Source of the DNA: an uncultured Collinsella sp.
Lineage (GTDB): Bacteria > Actinomycetota > Coriobacteriia > Coriobacteriales > Coriobacteriaceae
Reading direction: 5' to 3'
Length of the DNA: 26,454 bases
NCBI GenBank assembly: GCA_959602875.1
Contig: CAUGVQ010000019.1
Coordinates: 1 to 26,454, forward strand
Below are positions 6,789-13,797 of the stretch, piece after piece. The position numbers and the translations under genes are program-made. The notes under the pieces were generated by a model, which had not been told where the DNA came from, searched no databases, and saw only the letters and a list, made by a program, of their open reading frames with translations. Each line of letters opens with the position of its first letter. Positions within the stretch are counted from its first letter, which is position 1.

Positions 6789-7583
6789 CTATACAAGATG
6801 TAAAAGAGCTGCACTTGTCGTTGCAATGGTGTGGCCGAGCATGTCTTGCGGCACGCGCCGGATCTCAGCGATGGTTGCAAGCGCTCTTGTGAGGGACGCC
6901 TCGAGGGCGTCTGCGCTGTAGGGGGCGTCGAGCCCCGGCGGGGCGTCCGTTTCGAGCAGGAGCCTGCCTTCCGGCAGCTGCCGGGCGTACTCGCGTCCGC
7001 GCTTGCTTTTGAGCATGTGCTCGCTTACCGAGAAGTAGCAGCCGAGCCGCCGAGCCCGGGCAAACTCCTCGGAGCTGCCGCTGAACCAATGGAAGATTAC
7101 GGTCGTGCCGGGGTGCGCGCCCGTTCCTGCGACGCCCGTGCGCTCGAGGATGTCGAGCGCTGTCGTTACGGCGTGGATGGCGTGGATGGAGATGACGCGG
7201 TGGGGGAGCGAGCGCTTTGCGATGGCGCGGCAGATGCCCTCGAACGCGGCGATTTGCAGCTCCTGCGTGTTGCCCCCGCGCCGCCCAAAGTCGAGTCCCA
7301 CCTCACCTATATAGGCTCGCTCGCCCGCAAGCTTTGCTGCGAGGCCGGCATCGGCGGCACCGCATCTGCCGTCGGCGAGCCACCAGGGGTGCAGGCCCGC
7401 CCCCACGCGCACGTTGGTATGCGCGTCGAGGCGCTCTTGGGCCGCGAGCGTGTCGACAGGGGTAACCGGCGTGTCGAAAATGGCAATGCCTCGCGCCGCC
7501 GCCTCGCGCGCGACCTCCACTGCGTTGCTCATGCGGTCGAGGTGGCAGTGCATGTCCACAAAGCGCCAGGTCATGGCCCTCAC
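6789..7583 (-). CDS. TatD-family metal-dependent hydrolase
   Basis: 264 residues, the usual size. The TIM-barrel metal site is complete: HxH at His12 and His14 (DMHCHLD), GLHP at 63-66, Glu94 in IGEVGLDF, His134 in SIHA, His165 in FHWFSG, and Asp203 in LLETDAP. TatD proteins are cytoplasmic Mg-dependent nucleases linked to DNA repair and RNA quality control. The GTG start overlaps the stop of the upstream tcdA gene by 4 nt (GTGA), suggesting coupled translation; an ATG three codons later is the alternative. Assignment to the family is secure, the specific substrate is not. Confidence 0.9.
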   Translation of the reverse strand: MRAMTWRFVDMHCHLDRMSNAVEVAREAAARGIAIFDTPVTPVDTLAAQERLDAHTNVRVGAGLHPWWLADGRCGAADAGLAAKLAGERAYIGEVGLDFGRRGGNTQELQIAAFEGICRAIAKRSLPHRVISIHAIHAVTTALDILERTGVAGTGAHPGTTVIFHWFSGSSEEFARARRLGCYFSVSEHMLKSKRGREYARQLPEGRLLLETDAPPGLDAPYSADALEASLTRALATIAEIRRVPQDMLGHTIATTSAALLHLV

Positions 7584-8374
7584 GCACCTTGGACGAGATT
7601 GCGGATAACGTGTCCCGCGATCATTTGCCCCATGATGGGCGGCAGGTACGAGGCGGTGCCGAGGGCGGGGCGCTGGCCCTCGCTCGGCGCGTCGACGGCA
7701 TCTGCGCCCCCGCCGGTTACCGGCAGCGCGCGCGGCTCCTCAAAGGACGAGAGCACCGTAAGATGCCGGATGCCGCGCCGGCGGCACTCTTTGCGCACGA
7801 TACGTGCGAGCGGGTCGTGCGAGGTCTGCGCGATGTCGCAGATGCGGAGCTTCTCGGGGTCGAGTTTGTTCGCTCCACCCATGCTGGCGATAAGCGGCGT
7901 TGCGGTTCGCTCCGCCCACTCAGCGATGGCGAGCTTAGTCGAGACGGTGTCGATCGCGTCGACCACGTAATCGATGCGACCCACGCCGGCGCGTACCTCG
8001 GAAAAGAGGCCCTCGACGTCGTCTGCGCGCACAAATTGGTCGAGTGCGACCACCCGCGCGGCGGGGTTGATGGCGTGCACGAGCTCAGTGGTCACCTCGA
8101 CCTTGCGACGGCCGACGGTTGTGGTGTAGGCGATGGCCTGCCGGTTGATGTTGGAGGGTGCAACCGCGTCGCCGTCGACCACGACAAGCGCGCCCACGCC
8201 GCCGCGAGCGAGCGCCTCGATGCAGTTGGAGCCCACGCCTCCGCACCCGAGGACCATGACGGTCGAGGCAGCGAGGTTCGCGAGCCCGGGGACGCCCCAT
8301 ACAAGCTCGAGGCGCGAGGTGGGTGTCTCGTGGGCGCCCGTTGCGGTCGGCATCTCACCCTGCTCAAGATTCAT
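7580..8374 (-). CDS. tcdA: tRNA threonylcarbamoyladenosine dehydratase (TcdA/CsdL), ThiF/E1 family
   Basis: With the ATG at 8374 (AAAGGG 7 nt upstream) the protein has 264 residues, matching TcdA. The ATP-binding Rossmann motif GCGGVGSN is at 43-50, the acidic residue Asp67 in VVDGD, and NINRQ at 75-79; SMGGANKLDP at about 154-163 is characteristic of the TcdA/CsdL branch rather than ThiF or MoeB. TcdA uses ATP to cyclise t6A at position 37 of ANN-decoding tRNAs. It heads a two-gene unit with tatD. A longer reading frame from 8452 is possible but lacks a ribosome site and runs through the probable promoter. Confidence 0.88.
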   Translation of the reverse strand: MNLEQGEMPTATGAHETPTSRLELVWGVPGLANLAASTVMVLGCGGVGSNCIEALARGGVGALVVVDGDAVAPSNINRQAIAYTTTVGRRKVEVTTELVHAINPAARVVALDQFVRADDVEGLFSEVRAGVGRIDYVVDAIDTVSTKLAIAEWAERTATPLIASMGGANKLDPEKLRICDIAQTSHDPLARIVRKECRRRGIRHLTVLSSFEEPRALPVTGGGADAVDAPSEGQRPALGTASYLPPIMGQMIAGHVIRNLVQGA

Positions 8375-8403
8375 GGCCAGCCCTTTCGGTTGCAGTTTCT
8401 GGC

Positions 8404-8409
8404 ATTGTA
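8404..8409 (-). promoter_or_regulatory. -10 element of the tcdA promoter
   Basis: On the minus strand TACAAT lies 29 bp before the tcdA ATG. No convincing -35 is found. It falls inside the longer possible tcdA frame, which supports the shorter start. Confidence 0.4.
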
Positions 8410-8494
8410 GCGCACCAGGGTTTGTCCGCACGACATGAGAGCATGCGAACATACGTTCAGCCGACGGATCTAGTTCTGATAGGAGGCATCACTT

Positions 8495-8524
8495 TTGTAA
8501 ATGGCCATTGACTTATGCTATCAA
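8495..8524 (+). promoter_or_regulatory. hicAB promoter with extended -10
   Basis: TTGTAA (8495-8500), an 18-bp spacer, and TATCAA (8519-8524) preceded by TGC. The -10 covers an upstream in-frame ATG at 8515, so translation should start at 8536. Confidence 0.5.
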
Positions 8525-8535
8525 TAGGGGTGGAT

Positions 8536-8736
8536 ATGAAGTACCGCATGCTACGGAAGCGCATTCGAGACCTTGCTCGCAAACAGGGTTTGCCAGTGGT
8601 TTGGAGCGAGGGCTCCAGTCACGCGAAAGTTACGGTTGGAGGACGGACGACGACCATACCTCGGCATAGCGAGGTGAACGAGATTACGGCTCGGGCGATT
8701 CTTACGTACCTGTTCGGAGGCAACGATGACAATTGA
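8536..8736 (+). CDS. hicA: HicA-type mRNA interferase toxin
   Basis: 66 residues from the ATG at 8536 (AGGGG at 8526-8530). It has the compact HicA double-stranded-RNA-binding-like fold: RKRIRDLARKQG as the first helix, then WSEGSSHAKVTV with the catalytic His of the GSxH-type motif, then TTTIPRHSEVNEITARAIL, the strand-loop-helix typical of the family. HicA cleaves mRNA when free of its antitoxin. The hicB gene starts 11 nt inside the hicA end, with its GGAGG within hicA, the usual toxin-first order. Some residues differ from the common GSHH form, so activity is inferred rather than assured. Confidence 0.85.
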   Translation: MKYRMLRKRIRDLARKQGLPVVWSEGSSHAKVTVGGRTTTIPRHSEVNEITARAILTYLFGGNDDN

Positions 8737-9100
8737 TGTTACGGCGCGCGTTACGAGGTCAAATGGCTGGTGGGCGATTTCTGTCCCTGAGATTCCCGGT
8801 CTGTTCACGCAGGCGAAGAGGCTTGATCAGGTCGAGCGGATGGTCTTGGATGCGGCCTCCCTGTTGAACAAAGATATCTCGCATGTCGAGGTGATTCCCG
8901 TCTTGGACGAGGACGCTCAGATAATGCTGCAGGAGCTGGAGGAGACGCGTGTGAAAGCCGAAGCGCTACAAAAAGAATCCTCTGACATGACCAAAAGGGC
9001 CATCAGGCTGTTTCAGGCGGAAGGATTGACGCTGAGAGATATCGCCTCGTTGATCGGGCTCTCACCCCAGCGCGTATCGGTCATTGCGAGAGAGGGGTAG
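8726..9100 (+). CDS. hicB: HicB-type antitoxin
   Basis: 124 residues. The N-terminal half (about 1-55) is the HicB partial RNase-H-like fold with WWAISVPEIPGLFTQAKRLDQVERMVLDA, which blocks HicA. A charged linker helix (about 65-92) leads to a C-terminal helix-turn-helix, GLTLRDIASLIGLSPQRVSVIA, that should bind the hicAB promoter for self-repression. Start: GGAGG at 8716-8720 lies 5 nt before the ATG. The overlap with hicA indicates coupled expression. HicB proteins with this kind of HTH are known; no truncation is seen. Confidence 0.87.
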   Translation: MTIDVTARVTRSNGWWAISVPEIPGLFTQAKRLDQVERMVLDAASLLNKDISHVEVIPVLDEDAQIMLQELEETRVKAEALQKESSDMTKRAIRLFQAEGLTLRDIASLIGLSPQRVSVIAREG

Positions 9101-9291
9101 TCTTCTGTGAGGAGCGCTCGCATTAGCCTCTGGTTTCGTGATGGAGACAGGCGGGCGCACTCGCGTTTGCGGCCGCTACCTGAGAGTATGGTGCAGAGCA
9201 AAAGGGCGCGGGAGCGCGTGTGCGCCGCCGGCGGATGCTATCCGGCCGGGTGCGCGTGCGCGGTCCCGTGCAGCTAGAACAAGGAGTTTCA

Positions 9292-10971
9292 ATGGCAGAG
9301 TTCATCTACCAAATGTACCAGGCGCGCAAGGCCCATGGTGACAAGGTCATCCTGGACGACGTGACGCTCAGCTTCTACCCCGGCGCCAAGATTGGCGTCG
9401 TGGGCCCCAACGGCATGGGCAAGTCGACGCTCTTGAAGATCATGGCGGGCATCGAGGAGGTCTCCAACGGCGAGGCTCGTCTCACGCCCGGCTACACCGT
9501 CGGCATCCTCGAGCAGGAGCCGCCGCTCGATGACGACAAGACCGTGATCGAGAACGTGCGCATGGCTTTTGGTGACCTGCTGGCAAAGGTGGACCGCTTC
9601 AACCAGATAGGTGAGGAGATGGCCGCACCCGACGCGGACTTTGACGCCCTCATGGCCGAGATGGGCAAGCTCCAGGACGAGATCGATGCGGCTGACGGCT
9701 GGGATATCGATTCCAAGCTCGGCCAGGCGATGGACGCGCTCCAGCTGCCCGATTCCGACATGCCTGTTTCCGTTCTCTCCGGCGGCGAGCGTCGCCGCGT
9801 GGCCCTCTGCAAGCTTTTGCTTGAGGCGCCGGACCTGCTGCTGCTCGACGAGCCTACCAATCACCTCGACGCGGAGTCGGTGCTGTGGCTCGAGCACTTC
9901 CTCAAGAACTACCCCGGCGCCGTGCTCGCCGTCACGCACGACCGCTACTTCCTCGACAACGTCGCCGAGTGGATCTGCGAGGTCGACCGCGGTCACCTGT
10001 ACCCCTACAAGGGCAACTACTCCACCTACCTTGAGACCAAGGCGGCCCGCATCGCCGCCCAGGGCCAGCGCGATGCCAAGCTCGCCAAGCGTATGGCGGC
10101 CGAGATCGAGTGGGTGCGCTCGAGCCCTAAGGCGCGCCAGGCCAAGAACAAGGCCCGTCTTGCCCGCTACGAGGAGATGGAGGCCGAGGCCCGCGCGAGC
10201 CAGAAGCTCGACTGGACCGACATCCGCATCCCGGTGGGTCCGCGTCTGGGCGCGAAGGTTCTCGAGGTCGAACACCTGCACAAGGAGTTCGACGGTCGCG
10301 TCCTTATCGACGATCTCTCCTTTACGCTGCCACGCGCCGGCATCGTGGGCGTTATCGGTCCCAACGGCGTGGGCAAGTCGACGCTCTTCAAGATGATTAT
10401 CGGCGAGGAGAAGCCCACGTCGGGTTCCATCGAGCTCGGCGAGACGGTCAAGATCTCCTACGTTGACCAGGGGCGCGCCGGCATCGACCCCAACAAGACG
10501 CTCTGGGAGGTTGTCTCGGGCGGTACCGACAAGATGCTCGTGGGTGAGACCGAGGTCCCGAGCCGCGCGTACGTGGCGAGCTTTGGCTTCAAGGGCTCCG
10601 ACCAGCAGAAGCGCGCGGGCGTGCTCTCCGGCGGCGAGCGCAATCGCCTGAACCTCGCACTCACGCTCAAGCAGGGCGGCAACCTCCTGCTTCTCGACGA
10701 GCCGACGAACGACCTCGACGTCGAGACCCTCTCCTCGCTCGAGGCGGCGCTGCTCGAGTTCCCGGGCTGCTCCGTGGTCATCAGCCACGACCGCATGTTC
10801 CTCGACCGCGTGGCGACCCACATTCTTGCTTGGGAGGGCACCGACGAGAACCCGGGCAACTGGTACTGGTTCGAGGGCAACTTCGCCGCTTATCAGGAGA
10901 ACCGCGTGGCGCGTCTTGGTGAGGACGCTGCCCAGCCGCACCGCATCCACCGCAAGCTCACGCGCGACTAG
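9292..10971 (+). CDS. ettA: ABC-F protein EttA (energy-dependent translational throttle A)
   Basis: 559 residues from the ATG at 9292 (AAGGAG at 9281-9286), close to E. coli EttA at 555. It has two ABC cassettes and no membrane segment. Cassette 1: Walker A GPNGMGKS at 38-45, LSGGE at 162-166, LLLLDEPTN with Glu187. The charged P-site tRNA-interaction linker is at about 240-310. Cassette 2: GPNGVGKS at 356-363, LSGGE at 445-449, LLLLDEPTN with Glu470. The N-terminus (MAEFIYQMYQARKAHGDKVIL) follows the EttA pattern. EttA binds the ribosomal E site and gates the first elongation steps by ADP/ATP ratio. It stands alone; a longer frame from 9220 lacks support. Confidence 0.92.
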   Translation: MAEFIYQMYQARKAHGDKVILDDVTLSFYPGAKIGVVGPNGMGKSTLLKIMAGIEEVSNGEARLTPGYTVGILEQEPPLDDDKTVIENVRMAFGDLLAKVDRFNQIGEEMAAPDADFDALMAEMGKLQDEIDAADGWDIDSKLGQAMDALQLPDSDMPVSVLSGGERRRVALCKLLLEAPDLLLLDEPTNHLDAESVLWLEHFLKNYPGAVLAVTHDRYFLDNVAEWICEVDRGHLYPYKGNYSTYLETKAARIAAQGQRDAKLAKRMAAEIEWVRSSPKARQAKNKARLARYEEMEAEARASQKLDWTDIRIPVGPRLGAKVLEVEHLHKEFDGRVLIDDLSFTLPRAGIVGVIGPNGVGKSTLFKMIIGEEKPTSGSIELGETVKISYVDQGRAGIDPNKTLWEVVSGGTDKMLVGETEVPSRAYVASFGFKGSDQQKRAGVLSGGERNRLNLALTLKQGGNLLLLDEPTNDLDVETLSSLEAALLEFPGCSVVISHDRMFLDRVATHILAWEGTDENPGNWYWFEGNFAAYQENRVARLGEDAAQPHRIHRKLTRD

Positions 10972-11162
10972 AGTGCAGCGGTTGCCAGGGTGCCGAGGCG
11001 TTGAGGATGCCGCGGTAGATGCGGCGCTGTGACGTTGCGGGTGCCGCGATGGGCGCCGCGGTGGCCGTGGCCGTCCGATGTCCCGCGGTGCTCGCTGCGC
11101 CGCGGCGCCATAGCGGCCTGCGCGCATACGGGTAGCAAATGCTACTAAATGAAGTCAGTGAC

Positions 11163-11190
11163 GGGCCCGTCGGCAAGTGCCGGCGGGCCC
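11163..11190 (+). repeat. 12-bp GC hairpin beside the ROK kinase promoter
   Basis: GGGCCCGTCGGC (11163-11174) pairs over its full length with GCCGGCGGGCCC (11179-11190) around an AAGT loop, with one G/T wobble. No T-run follows, so it is a poor intrinsic terminator for ettA. It ends 5 bp before the likely -10 of the next gene, so it occupies the -35/spacer zone. The rest of the 272-bp gap (10972-11243) is GC-rich, with a small 5-bp hairpin at 11132-11145 and no gene. Confidence 0.6.
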
Positions 11191-11192
11191 TG

Positions 11193-11201
11193 TGCTATTC
11201 T
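11193..11201 (+). promoter_or_regulatory. Extended -10 of the ROK kinase gene
   Basis: TGC-TATTCT lies 42 bp before the ATG at 11244. The -35 zone is taken up by the GC hairpin. Confidence 0.45.
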
Positions 11202-11243
11202 GGCAGCGATTTTCCTTTTAGTACTCCGGTGAGGGGAGAGACA

Positions 11244-12140
11244 ATGGCGGAGAAGGTTCTTCTGGGCTCGCTCGAGGCGGGCGGTACCAAGATGGTGCTC
11301 GCCACGGGCTACGCGGACGGCACGATTGTGGAGCGCGGACGGTTTGACACCACGACGCCCGAGGAGACGGTGCGCAAGTGCGCGGAGTGGTTCGCCGACC
11401 GCGGCGTCGCGGCGCTCGGCGTGGGCGCGTTCGGTCCGACGGCGGTCGACCCGGCGTCCCCGCGCTTTGGTCAGATCCTCACCACGCCCAAGCTCGCTTG
11501 GCGCGGCTTTGACCTGCTCGGCACGCTCAAGGCGAGCTTCGATATCCCCATGGGCTACGACACCGACGTTAACATCGCCTGCCTGGGCGAGGTCACGTTC
11601 GGCTGCGCACGCGGCCTCGAGGACGTGCTCTACCTCACCATCGGTACCGGCGTGGGCGCGGGCGTGATGGTGGGCGGCAAGCTCATCCATGGCATGCTGC
11701 ACCCCGAGGCGGGCCATGTGCTGCTCACGCGCGACCCGCGCGACCCCATGCCCGAGGGCGAGTCGGGCTGCCCCTTCCACGCCAACTGCCTTGAGGGCCT
11801 CATCGCCGGCCCGGGCGTGGCCAAGCGCTGGGGCGGCAAGAGCGCAAGCGAGCTTGCCGATGACGAGTTTGCCATGGACCTGCTCGGCGGGTACCTCGGC
11901 CAGGCGCTCATGGACTTCATCCTCTGCTACGCGCCCAAGAAGGTCATCATCGGCGGCGGCGTTGCCGACCATACGCCCATTGTCCAGGTCGCGCGCAAGA
12001 AGGTCGCCGAGTATCTGAACGACTACCTGGTCACGCCCGAGGTGGCGGACCTCGATAGCTACATTGTGAACAACTCTCTCGAGGGTAACCAGGGCATTCT
12101 GGGTGGCCTCGAGCTCGCTCGCCGCGCCCTCGAGGCGTAA
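11244..12140 (+). CDS. ROK-family sugar kinase, fructokinase-like
   Basis: 298 residues from the ATG at 11244 (GAGGGGAG just upstream). The N-terminus LEAGGTKMVLA is the ROK phosphate-binding loop; YDTDVNIACLGE holds the catalytic Asp; TIGTGVGAGVMVGGKLIHG is the nucleotide loop. The Zn-binding portion, HPEAGHVLL followed by GCPFHANCLEGLIAGP, supplies His and Cys ligands and is the form found in the ScrK/GmuE fructokinases. C-terminal VIIGGGV completes the ATP site. It phosphorylates a free hexose, probably fructose or mannose, with ATP in the cytoplasm. It is a single-gene unit followed by three hairpins. The exact sugar cannot be fixed from the sequence. Confidence 0.88.
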   Translation: MAEKVLLGSLEAGGTKMVLATGYADGTIVERGRFDTTTPEETVRKCAEWFADRGVAALGVGAFGPTAVDPASPRFGQILTTPKLAWRGFDLLGTLKASFDIPMGYDTDVNIACLGEVTFGCARGLEDVLYLTIGTGVGAGVMVGGKLIHGMLHPEAGHVLLTRDPRDPMPEGESGCPFHANCLEGLIAGPGVAKRWGGKSASELADDEFAMDLLGGYLGQALMDFILCYAPKKVIIGGGVADHTPIVQVARKKVAEYLNDYLVTPEVADLDSYIVNNSLEGNQGILGGLELARRALEA

Positions 12141-12150
12141 GGGTATCGCC

Positions 12151-12180
12151 CCTTGCGGGCGTCGCGTCTGCCCGCAGGGT
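12151..12180 (+). terminator. First hairpin after the ROK kinase gene
   Basis: CCCTTGCGGGC (12151-12161) pairs with GCCCGCAGGG (12171-12180), 10 bp with a one-base bulge, starting 11 bp after the stop. Only a weak TTAT tail follows. Confidence 0.45.
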
Positions 12181-12195
12181 TATCCGCTGCGAAAG

Positions 12196-12247
12196 AAGCC
12201 AAGGTTAGGTGCGTTTCAGACTGTCTGGGCGCACCTAACCTTGGCTT
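12196..12247. terminator. Long hairpin, likely two-way terminator
   Basis: Perfect 18-bp arms, AAGCCAAGGTTAGGTGCG (12196-12213) and its complement (12230-12247). The loop carries a further CAGAC-T-GTCTG stem. The right arm runs into TTTCTTTG and the left is preceded by GAAAG, so each strand ends in a U-rich tail. It lies between convergent genes. Confidence 0.7.
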
Positions 12248-12268
12248 TCTTTGTAGGGGGCAAATCAC

Positions 12269-12322
12269 AAAGCCGTGTTTACCAGCTCTCCAGGGCGCTG
12301 GGGAGCTGGTAAACACGGCTTT
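12269..12322. terminator. Very long near-perfect hairpin, likely two-way terminator
   Basis: Arms of 25 bp (12269-12293 and 12298-12322) with a GGCG loop and a single G/T wobble. The ends read AAAGCC and GGCTTT, so both strands have a short U tail. Much longer than a normal terminator stem. The remainder of the 294-bp gap (12323-12434) shows no gene. Confidence 0.65.
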
Positions 12323-12434
12323 GGCTAAACAGCACTGCAACAAAACGGTGTTCTCCAGCTGTGCGGGCGCGGCTTGGCGTCGCACGTGGGCGCGGCTCAG
12401 CGTTTCACATAGGTACGGCTCGGCGTCGCAACGG

Positions 12435-13706
12435 TTAGTCGTCGTGCTCGACCGAGGCAATCGACCAGGCGGCGCCATCGCCGGCGGTTACCCTGCCGCC
12501 ACGGCGCTTGATGGTGACGAGCACCTCGTGGCGCGCGCCCTCGCGGATGTAGGCGACGGGGAAGGTCGCGCGCGAGCGCGTGCCCTCGAGCGTTCCGGCG
12601 AGGCGGGCGATGTCAAAATACGCGCTCAGGATACCGAGGACGTCTGCTCCGTAGGGGAGCAGGTGCGTGAGGGCAAGCAGCAGGTCGCCCGGGCAGTAGA
12701 CCTCGCGCGTGAAGTCGAGGGGGTAATCGGCTGCGGGGGTCGGCGCCGCGGGCGTTGCCGGTTCGGGCGCTGCCGGTGAGGGAGCCGCCGGCACGGGCGC
12801 CGCTGCAGCCGCGGTAGTATCGGCGGGAGCTTCGTGCTCAGCGGTGGCTGCCGGATTCTCACCCTTGTCGATCGAAGGCGTCTCGGGCTCGGGCGACATG
12901 TCCTCTGCGGGCTCGTTATCCTCCGTCGGGTCGTACAGGATGGTGAACGAGATGGAGGGCTCAGGCTCGGTCACCGCTGCAGGCTCGGCTTCCTCCTGGT
13001 GCTCCCGCGAGGGTTTGACTGCCGGCTCGGGTTCGGGCTTGGGCGCAAGATCATCTGCCGCATCTGCCTCGAGATCGGGCTCCGGCGCGGGCTCGGCTGC
13101 TTCTTCGGGCGCGGCGGTCGCTCCGGTCTCAGCGGCAACTTCGACGGCTGGCTCCGAGGCGGTGACGACGGCTTCAGGCGCGGTCGCCGCATCCGCCTCG
13201 GGCGCGGTTGCCGCGTCTACCTCGGATGCAATGGGCGTGTCTACCTCGGGTGCGATGCCGGGCTCCGCCCCGGGCATGCTCGCAGCTGCATCGTCGGTGG
13301 GCTGCGCCTTGGGCTCGGGTTCAGGGCGCTTGATGCGGCGCGGCTTCACGGGACGAAGGGCCTTGTCGGATTTCTTGCGCTTCCACGATTTGCCGCCCGC
13401 CTTCGCTCCACCCTTGTCGGTGTCTCCCGCGGAAAGGGCCTCGTCCCAAGCAGGTTGCGCCACCACGGTCGCGTAGATGCGGTTGCCCTTGAAGATCTTG
13501 AGCGAGATGAAGTCGTCGAGTGCCTCGAGGAGCTCGCGCGTCGAGGTAAAGCCGAGGTCCTCCGCCCCAAGGTGCTCGGATGCGAGCGCCTCCTCCACGG
13601 CAGGCAAAAACGTCTGCTTGCCGGCGCCGAGGGTGTCGCGGAGAAGTCGATACAGGTAGATATGGTTTCCCGGCGAAAGCGTCGGGGTCTCTGTGCGTGG
13701 TGCCAT
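12435..13706 (-). CDS. Uncharacterised protein: conserved ends joined by a Pro/Ala/Glu-rich linker
   Basis: 423 residues; not recognised as a named family. Residues about 10-90 form a compact helical domain (IYLYRLLRDTLG, then LGFTSTRELLEALDDFISL, then GNRIYATV). The pattern of a short winged helix ending in a strand recalls OST-HTH/LOTUS RNA-binding domains, but this is only a resemblance by eye. A basic stretch (KSWKRKKSDK, then KPRRIKR) follows. Residues about 120-326 are low-complexity and acidic, rich in Pro, Ala and Glu, and probably unfolded. Residues 327-423 form a second ordered domain (REVYCPGDLLLALTHLLPYGADVLGILSAYF). There is no signal peptide or membrane segment. AGGAAGGGA precedes the ATG. 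It is convergent with the ROK kinase gene and reads in the same direction as the membrane-protein gene 91 bp upstream. Confidence 0.75.
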   Translation of the reverse strand: MAPRTETPTLSPGNHIYLYRLLRDTLGAGKQTFLPAVEEALASEHLGAEDLGFTSTRELLEALDDFISLKIFKGNRIYATVVAQPAWDEALSAGDTDKGGAKAGGKSWKRKKSDKALRPVKPRRIKRPEPEPKAQPTDDAAASMPGAEPGIAPEVDTPIASEVDAATAPEADAATAPEAVVTASEPAVEVAAETGATAAPEEAAEPAPEPDLEADAADDLAPKPEPEPAVKPSREHQEEAEPAAVTEPEPSISFTILYDPTEDNEPAEDMSPEPETPSIDKGENPAATAEHEAPADTTAAAAAPVPAAPSPAAPEPATPAAPTPAADYPLDFTREVYCPGDLLLALTHLLPYGADVLGILSAYFDIARLAGTLEGTRSRATFPVAYIREGARHEVLVTIKRRGGRVTAGDGAAWSIASVEHDD

Positions 13707-13734
13707 GCTCGTCCCTTCCTATGTGTGGAGACTC

Positions 13735-13762
13735 ATCTTAGCACCTGCGTCAGGAGGGTCAC
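13735..13762 (-). promoter_or_regulatory. Promoter of the Pro/Ala/Glu-rich protein gene
   Basis: On the minus strand GTGACC (13757-13762), a 16-bp spacer, and TAAGAT (13735-13740) with a TGC extension. It lies 28 bp before the ATG. Confidence 0.45.
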
Positions 13763-13797
13763 CGCGTGGGAGATGGTGCCCCGGGCGCTTTCACGCA

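Noticed and set aside
6606..6803. Small plus-strand open frame in the gap after the second HAD gene
   Set aside because: It overlaps the palindrome and the end of tatD, has no ribosome site, and the opposite strand encodes a similarly patterned frame, as expected from an inverted repeat.
6789..7583. TatD-like protein as QatD of an anti-phage Qat system
   Set aside because: No QatA ATPase, QatB or QueC-like QatC gene is adjacent; the partner is tcdA.
8726..9100. hicAB as part of a larger defence island
   Set aside because: The neighbours are housekeeping genes (tcdA, tatD, ettA); no nuclease, helicase, reverse transcriptase or integrase is nearby.
9289..11127. 612-codon minus-strand frame opposite ettA
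   Set aside because: Antisense shadow with Leu/His/Arg bias typical of GC-rich reverse frames.
11163..11190. Hairpin as the ettA intrinsic terminator
   Set aside because: No U-run follows the stem, and a promoter -10 begins 5 bp later; kept as an inverted repeat instead.
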